The position numbers were made by a program, and so were the translations under genes. The notes beneath the pieces were generated by a model, which saw only the letters and a program-made list of their open reading frames with translations, searched no databases and had not been told where the DNA came from. From Glaciecola sp965660815 (GTDB taxonomy: Bacteria > Pseudomonadota > Gammaproteobacteria > Enterobacterales > Alteromonadaceae), in assembly GCA_965660815.1 (NCBI GenBank), contig CBFIBG010000089.1:1-64000 (forward strand): a stretch of DNA of 64,000 nucleotides, written 5' to 3'. Shown here in pieces: positions 1 through 7,372 of the stretch (its first letter is position 1; each line of letters opens with the position of its first letter).

Positions 1-717
1 GTTATAGCCTCTGGTGGGTTATCTATGCCCAAATTGGGCGCAACTCCATTCGCTTATAAAGTAGCCGAACAATTCAATTTGTCTGTTTTACCTACTCGGG
101 CTGGTTTAGTTCCCTTTACCCTGCACAATGATTTAAAAAAAGCATTAGAAGAGATTTCAGGGGTCTCCTTGTCCGTAACAGCCACCAACGAGCACATATC
201 ATTTCACGAAGACATGCTGTTTACTCACCGAGGTTTATCGGGTCCATCTATTTTACAAATCTCATCTTATTGGCATCCAGGCGAATCCATTACAATTGAC
301 TTATACCCCAATGCGGAATTTTCTGATTTTTTACAAAAATCTATTCAAAGCCAACCCAATCAATCTTTAAAGAACACTTTGTCAAGAGTGTTTGCGAAGC
401 GCTTTGCAGACAAATTTTTAGATTTACAACAAATTACAGATAAGCCAATTAAGCAACTTAATCATACTCAGCAAAAACAACTTACTGAGCTTGTACACAA
501 TTGGGAAATAAAACCCAATGGTACAGAAGGTTATAGAACAGCCGAAGTAACTCTTGGCGGTTTAGATACCGACCAGTTGTCATCAAAAACTATGCAAGTA
601 AAAGCTATTCCAGGACTTTTCTTTATCGGTGAAGCAGTGGACGTGACAGGCTGGCTCGGGGGCTATAACTTTCAATGGGCGTGGAGTTCGGGATACGTGG
701 CGGCTCAGCACGTTTGA
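1..717 (+). CDS. YhiN/HI0933-family FAD-dependent oxidoreductase, 3' part
   Basis: The reading frame is open from the first base of the window, so the true start lies upstream and about 238 C-terminal residues are visible. The C-terminal segment contains the pattern FFIGEAVDVTGWLGGYNFQW followed by AWSSGYVAAQ, the FAD-binding closing motif of the HI0933/YhiN-like flavoprotein family (BaiN-type NAD(P)/FAD oxidoreductases). The start of the visible part, VIASGGLSMPKLGATPFAY, is also family-typical. The physiological substrate of these proteins is poorly defined. An internal ATG at 25 is not the start, because conserved residues lie before it. The gene has no close downstream partner: about 660 bp separate it from arsR. 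Confidence 0.85.
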   Translation, partial: VIASGGLSMPKLGATPFAYKVAEQFNLSVLPTRAGLVPFTLHNDLKKALEEISGVSLSVTATNEHISFHEDMLFTHRGLSGPSILQISSYWHPGESITIDLYPNAEFSDFLQKSIQSQPNQSLKNTLSRVFAKRFADKFLDLQQITDKPIKQLNHTQQKQLTELVHNWEIKPNGTEGYRTAEVTLGGLDTDQLSSKTMQVKAIPGLFFIGEAVDVTGWLGGYNFQWAWSSGYVAAQHV

Positions 718-1377
718 TTATGGGAAGTGGAAATAGAGTCCACTCAATTTAAATAAAGTTCGCTCAAAGTGACTAAAAGTTTTAATAAAGTTCACTCAAT
801 ATAAATTGTTAGTCGCTATTGAACAAATTAAAAAGAACGCCTTTTGCGCCAGTAAAGGCTTAATGTTTGATATTTTTGTAATTACTTATTTTGGTCGGGC
901 GATAATAAAGCTTGATATTATTTTAGGTCTAGAACGGCCCTTTTGGTGCAGTTAGCGGACGGATTTGTTTTTAGATTTTAGTTGTCATTTTTTGCTAGAA
1001 ATGAGGTTTTTATTCATGGCAATGACAGACAAGTAAACAGCATAAGCAGCCATACGCCACTTAGAATTTCGCGAGCAGTTTGTCCCACAAGCAATCCTTG
1101 GTATTGAAAAGTTTAATCGTATATTGTACTTCTCATACAAGACACTCGATACATAAATATCGAATAGGAATTTTGTGTCAATTTTACCCATTCAACAAGC
1201 GATGAATGACTGCCATCACAAATGTTACTCATTTTTTTACAGTGAAGACAAATAAACGGTTGAGGCAAATAAGTTGAGATAAATAATCGTTAAAACTCGC
1301 CCAGTTTAAAATTATGCTTTACCACAACTTGATTACATGCGATATTGCACATATGTATTTTTTCACATGTTTATCCT
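718..1377. other. Long intergenic region upstream of arsR
   Basis: No convincing gene is visible here. Near 757-800 a short motif, AATAAAGTTC followed by (A/G)CTCAA, occurs twice as imperfect direct copies, with a further partial copy (CCACTCAA) before them. A 68-codon minus-strand frame at 985-1191 has no recognisable motif and was not called. The last ~60 bp before arsR must hold its promoter and probably its operator, since an AT-rich segment with ACATATGT and CACATGT half-sites lies at about 1349-1370. That is a suggestion, not a demonstrated site. Confidence 0.4.
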
Positions 1378-1713
1378 ATGAACCCATGCACGTTTTTTAA
1401 ATGCCTCGCCGATGACACACGACTTAAATCGCTCCTATTGATAGCCAAAACTGGCGAAGCCTGCGTTTGCGATTTAATGGAAGCACTACAACTCGACCAG
1501 CCCAAAACATCACGTCATTTAGCGCAATTGCGTAAATGTGGGATTCTGTTAGATGAAAGGCGTGGTAAATGGGTCTTTTATAAACTGCACCCAACGCTTC
1601 CTGAATGGGCACATAATGTCATAGCGAATGCGGCTGAGAACAATGATAGCTATTTTGGTGATGCATTAAAAAAACTAGTGTCATCGCAATCTTCAACACT
1701 CTCTTGCTGTTAA
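1378..1713 (+). CDS. arsR: ArsR/SmtB-family arsenic-responsive repressor
   Basis: A 111-residue winged-helix repressor of the ArsR/SmtB family. It would bind the ars promoter as a dimer and release it when As(III) binds. The metalloid-binding signature is visible as ACVCDL (Cys29 and Cys31 from the chosen start), in the first helix of the DNA-binding domain. The recognition-helix region QLDQPKTSRHLAQLRKCGIL and the wing (DERRGKWVFYKL) are also clear. The ATG at 1378 is preferred over an upstream TTG at 1345 because family members start shortly before FFKCLADDTRL. The gene heads an operon: arsC follows after 14 bp. The Cys-rich tail (STLSCC) is common in this subgroup. Confidence 0.92.
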   Translation: MNPCTFFKCLADDTRLKSLLLIAKTGEACVCDLMEALQLDQPKTSRHLAQLRKCGILLDERRGKWVFYKLHPTLPEWAHNVIANAAENNDSYFGDALKKLVSSQSSTLSCC

Positions 1714-1727
1714 TTTAAGGTCAACAC

Positions 1728-2198
1728 ATGAAAATTCTTTATATTTGCACACACAATCGATGCAGAAGCATTTTATCTGAAGCCATCACCAACCAGATTG
1801 CAGGGGATGTGATTGAGGCGAAAAGTGCAGGTAGCCAACCTGCTGGCGTGGTGCATCCACTGTCGCTTATGTATTTAGCGCAAACGGGCTACGCCATTGA
1901 CGGTTTGCAAAGCCACTCATGGGATGACTATGAAGACTTTAAGCCAGATGTCGTGGTAACAGTCTGTGATTCTGCCGCAGGCGAAGCGTGCCCACTATAT
2001 TTTGGCAATAGTCTGAAAGTACATTGGGGCTTGAGCGACCCGTCAAAAACAGAGGGTGACGAGGTGCAGACTGAACAAGCCTTTATAGCCTGCATTGATG
2101 AAATAGTAGAGCGGGTTCAAAAACTAAAGAATATCGCTGAACAACAATTAGATAAAGACGCGCTAAAATTAGCGCTTGCTGAAATAGGCGCTCACTGA
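1728..2198 (+). CDS. arsC: Arsenate reductase, thioredoxin-coupled (LMW phosphatase fold)
   Basis: Reduces arsenate to arsenite in the cytoplasm. At 156 residues it has the low-molecular-weight tyrosine phosphatase fold. The P-loop CTHNRCRS starts at Cys7 (CX5R), and two further cysteines, Cys80 and Cys88, lie in TVCDSAAGEACP. This arrangement fits the three-cysteine relay of the thioredoxin-dependent ArsC class rather than the glutaredoxin-dependent E. coli plasmid type. The stop codon overlaps the arsH start by one base (TGATG), implying translational coupling. Because the downstream efflux pump is broken, the arsenite produced here must leave by another route or the pathway is incomplete. 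Confidence 0.92.
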   Translation: MKILYICTHNRCRSILSEAITNQIAGDVIEAKSAGSQPAGVVHPLSLMYLAQTGYAIDGLQSHSWDDYEDFKPDVVVTVCDSAAGEACPLYFGNSLKVHWGLSDPSKTEGDEVQTEQAFIACIDEIVERVQKLKNIAEQQLDKDALKLALAEIGAH

Positions 2199-2917
2199 TG
2201 ACAAAACAAGATATCAGCATACCCAACATTGATGAAAGTGTATTAGATATGCCTAGCATCGCTAAGATGAATATTAATATATCCGCGCAAAAGCCTAAAA
2301 TATTGCTGTTATACGGCTCGCTAAGAGAGCGTTCATTCAGTCGTCTGGCAATTGAAGAAAGTGCACGATTGTTAACGGCATTTGGTGCCGAAACCCGTAT
2401 ATTTGACCCCAAAGGATTACCGCAGCCTGATACCGAGGATGAGGCTCATCCAAAAGTCAAAGAACTACGCGAGTTAATGGTATGGTCTGAAGGTCAGGTA
2501 TGGTGCTCTCCTGAGCGTCACGGCGCTATGACAAGCATTTTGAAAAGTCAAATTGATTGGGTGCCCCTCAACATGGGCGGAGTGCGTCCGACACAGGGTA
2601 AAACTCTTGCAATCATGCAAGTGTGTGGCGGCTCTCAATCTTTTAATGCCGTGAATCAAATGCGCATTTTGGGGCGATGGATGCGCATGGTCACCATTCC
2701 TAACCAATCGTCAGTTGCCAAAGCCTTTCTAGAATTCGATGAGGATGGTCGAATGAAACCTTCCCCATATTACAACCGCATTGTGGATGTCATGGAAGAA
2801 CTAATGAAGTTCACGCTATTACTCAGAGATAGCAAAGATTATTTTGTAGACCGTTACTCAGAGCGTGTTGAGACTGCTGAACAAGTCAGCCGCCGCGTCA
2901 ACCAAAAGTCATTATGA
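2198..2917 (+). CDS. arsH: ArsH NADPH-dependent flavoprotein
   Basis: A 239-residue NADPH:FMN reductase-like protein of the ArsH family, associated with organoarsenical oxidation and arsenic resistance. The flavodoxin-like phosphate-binding loop is visible as LLYGSLRERSFSR. The family-typical RIFDPKGLPQPD, WSPERHG-like (here WCSPERHGAMTS) and QVCGGSQSFNAVNQMRILGRWMRM segments follow in order. Length and order match complete family members, so this gene appears intact. It begins at the stop of arsC (one-base overlap), and the truncated pump gene begins 10 bp after it. Confidence 0.93.
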   Translation: MTKQDISIPNIDESVLDMPSIAKMNINISAQKPKILLLYGSLRERSFSRLAIEESARLLTAFGAETRIFDPKGLPQPDTEDEAHPKVKELRELMVWSEGQVWCSPERHGAMTSILKSQIDWVPLNMGGVRPTQGKTLAIMQVCGGSQSFNAVNQMRILGRWMRMVTIPNQSSVAKAFLEFDEDGRMKPSPYYNRIVDVMEELMKFTLLLRDSKDYFVDRYSERVETAEQVSRRVNQKSL

Positions 2918-2927
2918 GGAATTAATT

Positions 2928-3359
2928 ATGGGATTATTCGAACGTTACCTATCGGTATGGGTAGGCCTCGCTATTATAGTGGGCATCATCGCTGGCACCG
3001 CGGTTCCTGATGCACTTGCTGTGCTTGCACAGCTTGAATTTGCGCACGTAAATGTCGTCATTGCTGTGCTTATTTGGTTAATGATTTACCCAATGATGGT
3101 GCAAATTGATTTTTCATCAATTAAAGATGTGGGTAAAAAGCCCAAGGGCTTAGTCTTAACCCTCGTCATCAACTGGTTGATCAAGCCTTTCACCATGGCC
3201 TTTCTCGGCTGGCTGTTTTTCAAAGTGCTATTTGCTGATTGGGTCGACCCAGAAACCGCAACTGAATATATTGCAGGTATGATTTTATTAGGCGTGTCAA
3301 GGATGTACAACATACATGCTAAGCATGTTATCACCAAAGCTGGGCGACTGCGGATATAA
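2928..3359 (+). pseudogene. Truncated ACR3-type arsenite efflux pump
   Basis: The frame starts MGLFERYLSVWVGLAIIVGI with a good ribosome site (GAGGAATTA) before the ATG. It matches the N-terminal part of ACR3 (BASS superfamily) arsenite permeases, including the IYPMMVQIDFSSI segment and the first four membrane helices. After GMILLGVS (about base 3300) the family sequence stops: the expected region with the conserved Cys (family pattern G-V-A-P-C-T-A) is replaced by unrelated residues, and the frame ends at 143 residues against about 340-360 for the family. No remainder of the gene is visible downstream. A deletion or recombination joint near 3300, close to the palindrome CATGCTAAGCATG, is inferred. 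The product is presumably non-functional. Confidence 0.85.
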
Positions 3360-3574
3360 ACTATAGCGGATGTTTTACTTGCTAGATTCAGATGAACTAA
3401 GTAAGACGGGCAGGACAGCCCTCTTTACATATTAAGTCATTTTACTTTTAGTTTGTCTGTATTAATTATTTGTTCCTTCATATCTACCTGATTGCCGTCT
3501 TAAGTCACAATCGCCTCAAACCATTATAAGAAGGTGTTTTCAATTTGGACTAAGAATGGGGCATTATCAGTTAC

Positions 3575-3775
3575 TTATAAATAACGGATTAACATGGACT
3601 GAGCAATTTCTTCTGCGCGCTCAGTTTCGACCTTTTGGCGCGGTTGCACACCCTTACCTTCCCAATTTTGCAGTGTGATCGGATTAATAGCTTTTGCGGT
3701 TGGAATAGCAACACGAATATCTGCCTTTGTTTTATCCAAAAGTGGCAAGTTGAAATATTGCCAGAGTGCGAGTAT
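3575..3775 (-). pseudogene. C-terminal remnant of an S41-family (tail-specific) peptidase
   Basis: On the minus strand a short open stretch of 66 codons reads ...KADIRVAIPTAKAINPIT, then LQNWEGKGVQP, ending in VETERAEEIAQSMLIRYL and a stop. The IP(T/N)xxAINPITxxNWEGxGVxP pattern is the C-terminal signature of S41 peptidases (C-terminal processing protease family). The catalytic Ser/Lys region and PDZ domain are absent, and the frame is blocked by a stop at 3776-3778. This is the tail of a lost gene, not a small protein. It lies between the broken ACR3 gene and a terminator, which supports gene decay in this interval. The rest of 3360-3849 holds no other recognisable gene. Confidence 0.75.
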
Positions 3776-3798
3776 TTAACATACAACTTAGAGGACAA

Positions 3799-3836
3799 AA
3801 AATCCCCAAAAGTTTGCTGTGACTTTTGGGGGATTT
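3799..3836. terminator. Hairpin terminator between decayed region and surface-protein gene
   Basis: An inverted repeat pairs AAATCCCC-AAAAGT on the left with ACTTTTGGGGGATTT on the right (one bulge), flanked by A- and T-rich sequence. It lies 14 bp past the stop of the minus-strand surface-protein gene, so it most likely ends that transcript. It may also work in the other direction. Confidence 0.75.
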
Positions 3837-3849
3837 AAATTCTTTCGCT

Positions 3850-4488
3850 TTAAGCTTTACGACGACCGGCAAGAAGTAAAGCGCCAAGGGTAGCTAATAC
3901 CAATATCGAAGGCGCTGATACATCAACCTGAGTCTTTGGCACTTCAACTAGCGTGCGGATCCAAGCTGAGCTGTCTGCATTAGAAAAGTTATTTGCTGTG
4001 TATATCCAACTTGCACTGGTACTAATGCCATTAATTGGACCACCTAATGCGTTGGTCCAAATTATACCGCTTTCACCATTAGTTCCATATTCGGTTGCAT
4101 TCGCTATAGACGCACCGGTGGTATTATTGAATACTTCCCAGTCTGAACTTGATAACACTGCACTTCCGTCTACGCTAACCTCAGCTAGAAGGGCTGCTGG
4201 GTTACCACTAGAAAGAGAACCTTTATTTTCAACTAGCCAAGCAAACGCATATGTGCCGGGGTTTAAATTAAAGCTTACAGTGTCAGAACTTGTCCAAGTA
4301 TCACTATTAGCCATTGAACCCAAATCGCTCCAATTAGAATCAATACTAGTACAAGTTGTGTCCACACAGACACCACCTGATAGAACGTTGTCTGCAGTCA
4401 TAGACACATTTATAACAGCTGCTTGCGTGTTTGCGAGAAAAGATACTGCTAGGGTGGCAGTGGCGATTAATTTTAAGATTGTTTTCAT
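3850..4488 (-). CDS. Exported protein with PEP-CTERM-like sorting tail
   Basis: A 212-residue secreted protein. An N-terminal signal peptide (about residues 1-23, ending ANTQA) is followed by a Ser/Thr/Asn-rich body with no enzyme motif. The C-terminus VSAPSILVLATLGALLLAGRRKA has the three-part layout of a PEP-CTERM signal: a short Ser-Ala-Pro motif in place of Val-Pro-Glu-Pro, one hydrophobic helix, and a basic cap. Such tails are recognised by exosortase, which is not in this window. Two closely spaced cysteines (CVDTTC) may form a disulfide. A hairpin terminator follows the stop. Body function is unknown; the sorting call is moderate because the motif is a variant. Confidence 0.75.
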   Translation of the reverse strand: MKTILKLIATATLAVSFLANTQAAVINVSMTADNVLSGGVCVDTTCTSIDSNWSDLGSMANSDTWTSSDTVSFNLNPGTYAFAWLVENKGSLSSGNPAALLAEVSVDGSAVLSSSDWEVFNNTTGASIANATEYGTNGESGIIWTNALGGPINGISTSASWIYTANNFSNADSSAWIRTLVEVPKTQVDVSAPSILVLATLGALLLAGRRKA

Positions 4489-4807
4489 TTTTTACTACTC
4501 CAAAAAAACGAATTAATGAGATTAGATTGAGAATACAGTTAGGTATAAATCTTTTTTTATCACTATTTACACAAACTGTACTCAATGGAATTTTGCAGAA
4601 AACGTGCCACATAAATTACTCATTTAAAAACAAAAACTTAAAAAAGACCTATCCATGCAAAAAATGAGTTGTAAAAAATCTTGTCACAATTTTAAAGACG
4701 GAAATCGACATGGGTATGCTCAAAAATACTTAAAAATAAGTATTGTGGTCAGTTGCGCACGCAGCGAAGGTTACCTATTAAGGTGTAGCATGAACCATCA
4801 ATTAATT

Positions 4808-4826
4808 AGTAATGATAATTATTCTT
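4808..4826. promoter_or_regulatory. Possible Fur box upstream of the DUF6746 gene
   Basis: The 19 bases AGTAATGATAATTATTCTT match the classical 19-bp Fur consensus at 14 positions, including a continuous ten-base block TAATGATAAT. They lie about 100 bp before the ATG at 4924, in the 435-bp space between the divergent surface-protein gene and the DUF6746 gene. The rest of 4489-4923 is AT-rich and shows no gene. Since AT-rich DNA gives chance matches, this remains a prediction. Confidence 0.45.
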
Positions 4827-4923
4827 AATTAGATTAAACTATTGTTACTATCATAAAACGCTTTTACTTGATGATTAAGACATTGCCTTTTTCTCAAAAT
4901 TGGTCAACAAACTCGGATTAAAC

Positions 4924-5316
4924 ATGAAATTAATAACACTCTTTGCGCTGCTAAGCTCTTTATCATTCACTTCAGTTGTTCTTGCCGATAACAACTATGA
5001 ACACTTCCCATCCATTAAGTCAGATGACCTTAAAACGGGACTTTGCAATCTTGAAAAATATAATCGGAAAATACAGCCTCTACTGACTGCTTCAAAACCT
5101 AGTACCGAACAGATGGTTCAAGTCCACGAGCTCACCTATACCCTAGAAAATGCCTTAGTCCAACTTCGCAAAGATATAGAGAAAATGGCGCAGGACTTAG
5201 AAGAAGTGCACTTAGCATCTGAGAGACTGGACTTACAAACCATAAGCAACAAAGGAAAAGATTACCTGGAAGCCACCGGCACATTATTAAAGGGTGCCGA
5301 TTGCAAAACAGAGTAA
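4924..5316 (+). CDS. Periplasmic DUF6746-family protein
   Basis: A small exported protein of 130 residues. A signal peptide (MKLITLFALLSSLSFTSVVLA) is followed by an acidic, helical mature domain with the phrases HELTYTLENAL and LEEVHLASERLD. I recognise these from the DUF6746 family, common in marine gammaproteobacteria; their function is not known. The two mature cysteines (in GLCNLEKY and KGADCK) could pair. The ATG at 4924 is chosen over an upstream in-frame codon at 4900 because it places the signal peptide at the N-terminus. A possible Fur site upstream suggests iron-responsive expression, which is inference only. Confidence 0.7.
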   Translation: MKLITLFALLSSLSFTSVVLADNNYEHFPSIKSDDLKTGLCNLEKYNRKIQPLLTASKPSTEQMVQVHELTYTLENALVQLRKDIEKMAQDLEEVHLASERLDLQTISNKGKDYLEATGTLLKGADCKTE

Positions 5317-5402
5317 TCCATTAGTTGTCTATAAAAACTCATGAGTAATCAATCTGAGGACTAGCAGCGACTTGTCGTTTCGATTCATCGAACAGCAATT
5401 TA

Positions 5403-5870
5403 CTAAAGCCATCTGCGAGTTTGGTTTAGATAGCATTGGTAGTCTTCGTTAAACTTTTCTAACAGTACCTTTTCTTCTGGCACGATTTGAAAGCGCGTCA
5501 TATAAGCTATGTAGAAAAACAAAAAGAAAAGCCCCATTATAAGCTCTACTCGAAGGTAAAGAGCCACTCCAATTATGCAAATTGCCATTGCTAAATACAT
5601 CGGATTACGGCTGTATTTGAATATTCCATGGGTTACAAGAAAAGAGGCCTTTTCTACAGAGACAGGGTTAACCGTTGTTTTCGCCATCTTAAACGTCACG
5701 ACTGACCAAAGTCCAATCGTCACACCGACACAAAACACGCCGATTGCAACAGCAAAATGAAAGCCTTGGAGAAAATCGTATAAAGCAGGATCTTTAGGTG
5801 AATTGTATAAGCCAATTACTGCAACCAAAAAAATCAATACGGGTGGGATCTTTAACTCAAGGCTTTTCAT
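5403..5870 (-). CDS. Isoprenylcysteine carboxyl methyltransferase-family membrane protein
   Basis: A 155-residue integral membrane protein with about four hydrophobic segments and the conserved block FLVTHGIFKYSRNPMYLAM. This block is the SAM/substrate-binding core of the ICMT/PEMT-like methyltransferase family (compare Gx(F/Y)(K/R)YxRNPxY). A further conserved E(E)K..L...F..DY..Y motif appears at the C-terminus (VPEEKVLLEKFNEDYQCYL). The bacterial substrate is unknown. It lies 15 bp after the peroxiredoxin stop on the same strand, so the two are probably co-transcribed. Confidence 0.85.
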   Translation of the reverse strand: MKSLELKIPPVLIFLVAVIGLYNSPKDPALYDFLQGFHFAVAIGVFCVGVTIGLWSVVTFKMAKTTVNPVSVEKASFLVTHGIFKYSRNPMYLAMAICIIGVALYLRVELIMGLFFLFFYIAYMTRFQIVPEEKVLLEKFNEDYQCYLNQTRRWL

Positions 5871-5885
5871 TACAAATACTTACTC

Positions 5886-6359
5886 TTATAAGCTTGCCAA
5901 CATGGTTTCTGCGTCAGATTTTTCGAACTTACCGCCATCTTCAACATTCAGGACTTTCACCACTGAATCTTCTACCAACATACTGTATCGCACTGATCGC
6001 ACCCCACCAAAAGTGTCAGTATCCATGTCCAGTCCCATTGATTTTGTGAACGAACCATTGCCATCTGCCAACATCTTAATGTGTTCTGAGTTTGAAGCTT
6101 CTGCCCAGGCTTTCATTACAAATGCGTCATTGACTGAAATGCAGATAATCTCGTCAACACCTTTTTGTTTTATTTTATCTGCATGAGTTATGTATCCAGG
6201 TAAATGAGCTTCCGAGCATGTAGGAGTAAATGCCCCTGGCACTGCAAATAGAACGACTTTTTTCCCACTAAAAATGTCAGAAGTAGATTGGTTTTCCATT
6301 CCCTTCGAAGTTATTTCAGATAAGGTTGCTTGCGGTAGTGTGTTTCCAACTTCAATCAT
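5886..6359 (-). CDS. Peroxiredoxin, Prx5/type II
   Basis: A 157-residue thiol peroxidase that reduces hydrogen peroxide and organic hydroperoxides, usually with glutathione/glutaredoxin or thioredoxin as reductant. The peroxidatic site PGAFTPTCSEAHLPGY contains Cys48. A second cysteine, Cys73 (IICISVNDAFVM), is at the typical Prx5 position. Arg in GGVRSVRYSM completes the active site. The ATG at 6357-6359 is chosen because AAGAGGAATTAA precedes it; a start 63 bases upstream would add an unrelated leader. No fused glutaredoxin domain is present. It is the first gene of a likely two-gene unit with the ICMT-like gene. Confidence 0.9.
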   Translation of the reverse strand: MIEVGNTLPQATLSEITSKGMENQSTSDIFSGKKVVLFAVPGAFTPTCSEAHLPGYITHADKIKQKGVDEIICISVNDAFVMKAWAEASNSEHIKMLADGNGSFTKSMGLDMDTDTFGGVRSVRYSMLVEDSVVKVLNVEDGGKFEKSDAETMLASL

Positions 6360-6529
6360 ATTTAATTCCTCTTTATTATGGAGATAGTCCCTTTGTAAGC
6401 GACGCGGGCCGGTGGTCAACAACCAGTAAGAGTGCTATCAAGTACCAGCGTTTATCGCAAATTGTGTAAGCATATGCCATTGTTTAGGTTTGCGATTACT
6501 TGCCTTCGATAGTGCTTGAATGACCACAT

Positions 6530-7372
6530 TTATCGATTTAGTAAATACACATCAAATCTATGCTTTTTGGATTGAATTGAGGTACTAGAACGCAGCCCTT
6601 GCTCATTGTCCAATTCAGGCGCAGACGATGGTCTTTTTATTACGATCCTATTGGGCGCAAAGTTTATTGCTTCAGTGAATAATTCTTTGCTATCTCGGTC
6701 AGGCCCTAGTAGTAATTGAAACGCGCGCATCTCTTTCTTTACCAGTGCATTTTTCTTTTTATGAGGAAACATTGGGTCCAAATAAACTACGTCATACTCA
6801 TGCTCTGTTTTCTCTGAGCCTTGATTGTCTGATAAATAGGAAATAGCATCCTGTTGAATTAACCTGAGCTTTTTGGCGACGTCAAGATTCTCTTGCGTTG
6901 CTCTTACCAGAGCGTCCTCTAATAGGGCGGCAATAATTGGGCTTCTCTCCAGCATTGAAACCTGTGCGCCCACACTGGCCATCACAAAGCTGTCTGTCCC
7001 CATGCCAGCGGTGCAATCAAGAACGCGCAAAAACTTTTTTGACTTAATGCCTATGGCTTTAGCAACAGCCTCGTTTTTGCCTCCTGCCCTTGCACTTCTA
7101 TAACCTAGAGTGGCGGAATTAAAATCGATGATAATATCTGACCAGTTTGGTTCGTCGGCAACTCTTAATACCAATCCTGCTTTGGTGAAGACCAAATGCC
7201 ACTTTCCCTGTTTAAAGGGATGTTTTTTTGCTAATGGAACCACGTGCATTGGCACACCTAGCCTGTCAGCAAGCGCTTTAGCCGATTCATTTGCCAGCAT
7301 AGAACCGCTGTCTTCGACAATGACGACAGTGTCGACTAAAGGATTTGAATTAAACCCACCCTGTTTATGCAT
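6530..7372 (-). CDS. rsmJ: 16S rRNA (guanine1516-N2)-methyltransferase RsmJ
   Basis: A 280-residue SAM-dependent methyltransferase that modifies G1516 of 16S rRNA. The SAM-binding motif appears as VLDCTAGMGTDSFVMASVG, followed by the acidic MLERSP motif that holds the ribose. The catalytic-type motif YLDPMFPHKKKNALVKKEMR is diagnostic for RsmJ (YhiQ). The N-terminal part (VPLAKKHPFKQGKWHLVF, ADEPNWSDIIIDF) is poorly conserved in the family, as expected. Its ATG overlaps the recG stop by 8 bases, so translation is probably coupled to recG. Confidence 0.92.
   Translation of the reverse strand: MHKQGGFNSNPLVDTVVIVEDSGSMLANESAKALADRLGVPMHVVPLAKKHPFKQGKWHLVFTKAGLVLRVADEPNWSDIIIDFNSATLGYRSARAGGKNEAVAKAIGIKSKKFLRVLDCTAGMGTDSFVMASVGAQVSMLERSPIIAALLEDALVRATQENLDVAKKLRLIQQDAISYLSDNQGSEKTEHEYDVVYLDPMFPHKKKNALVKKEMRAFQLLLGPDRDSKELFTEAINFAPNRIVIKRPSSAPELDNEQGLRSSTSIQSKKHRFDVYLLNR

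Noticed and set aside
985..1191. 68-codon minus-strand frame
   Set aside because: No clear ribosome site, no motif, odd composition; likely chance or heavily decayed.
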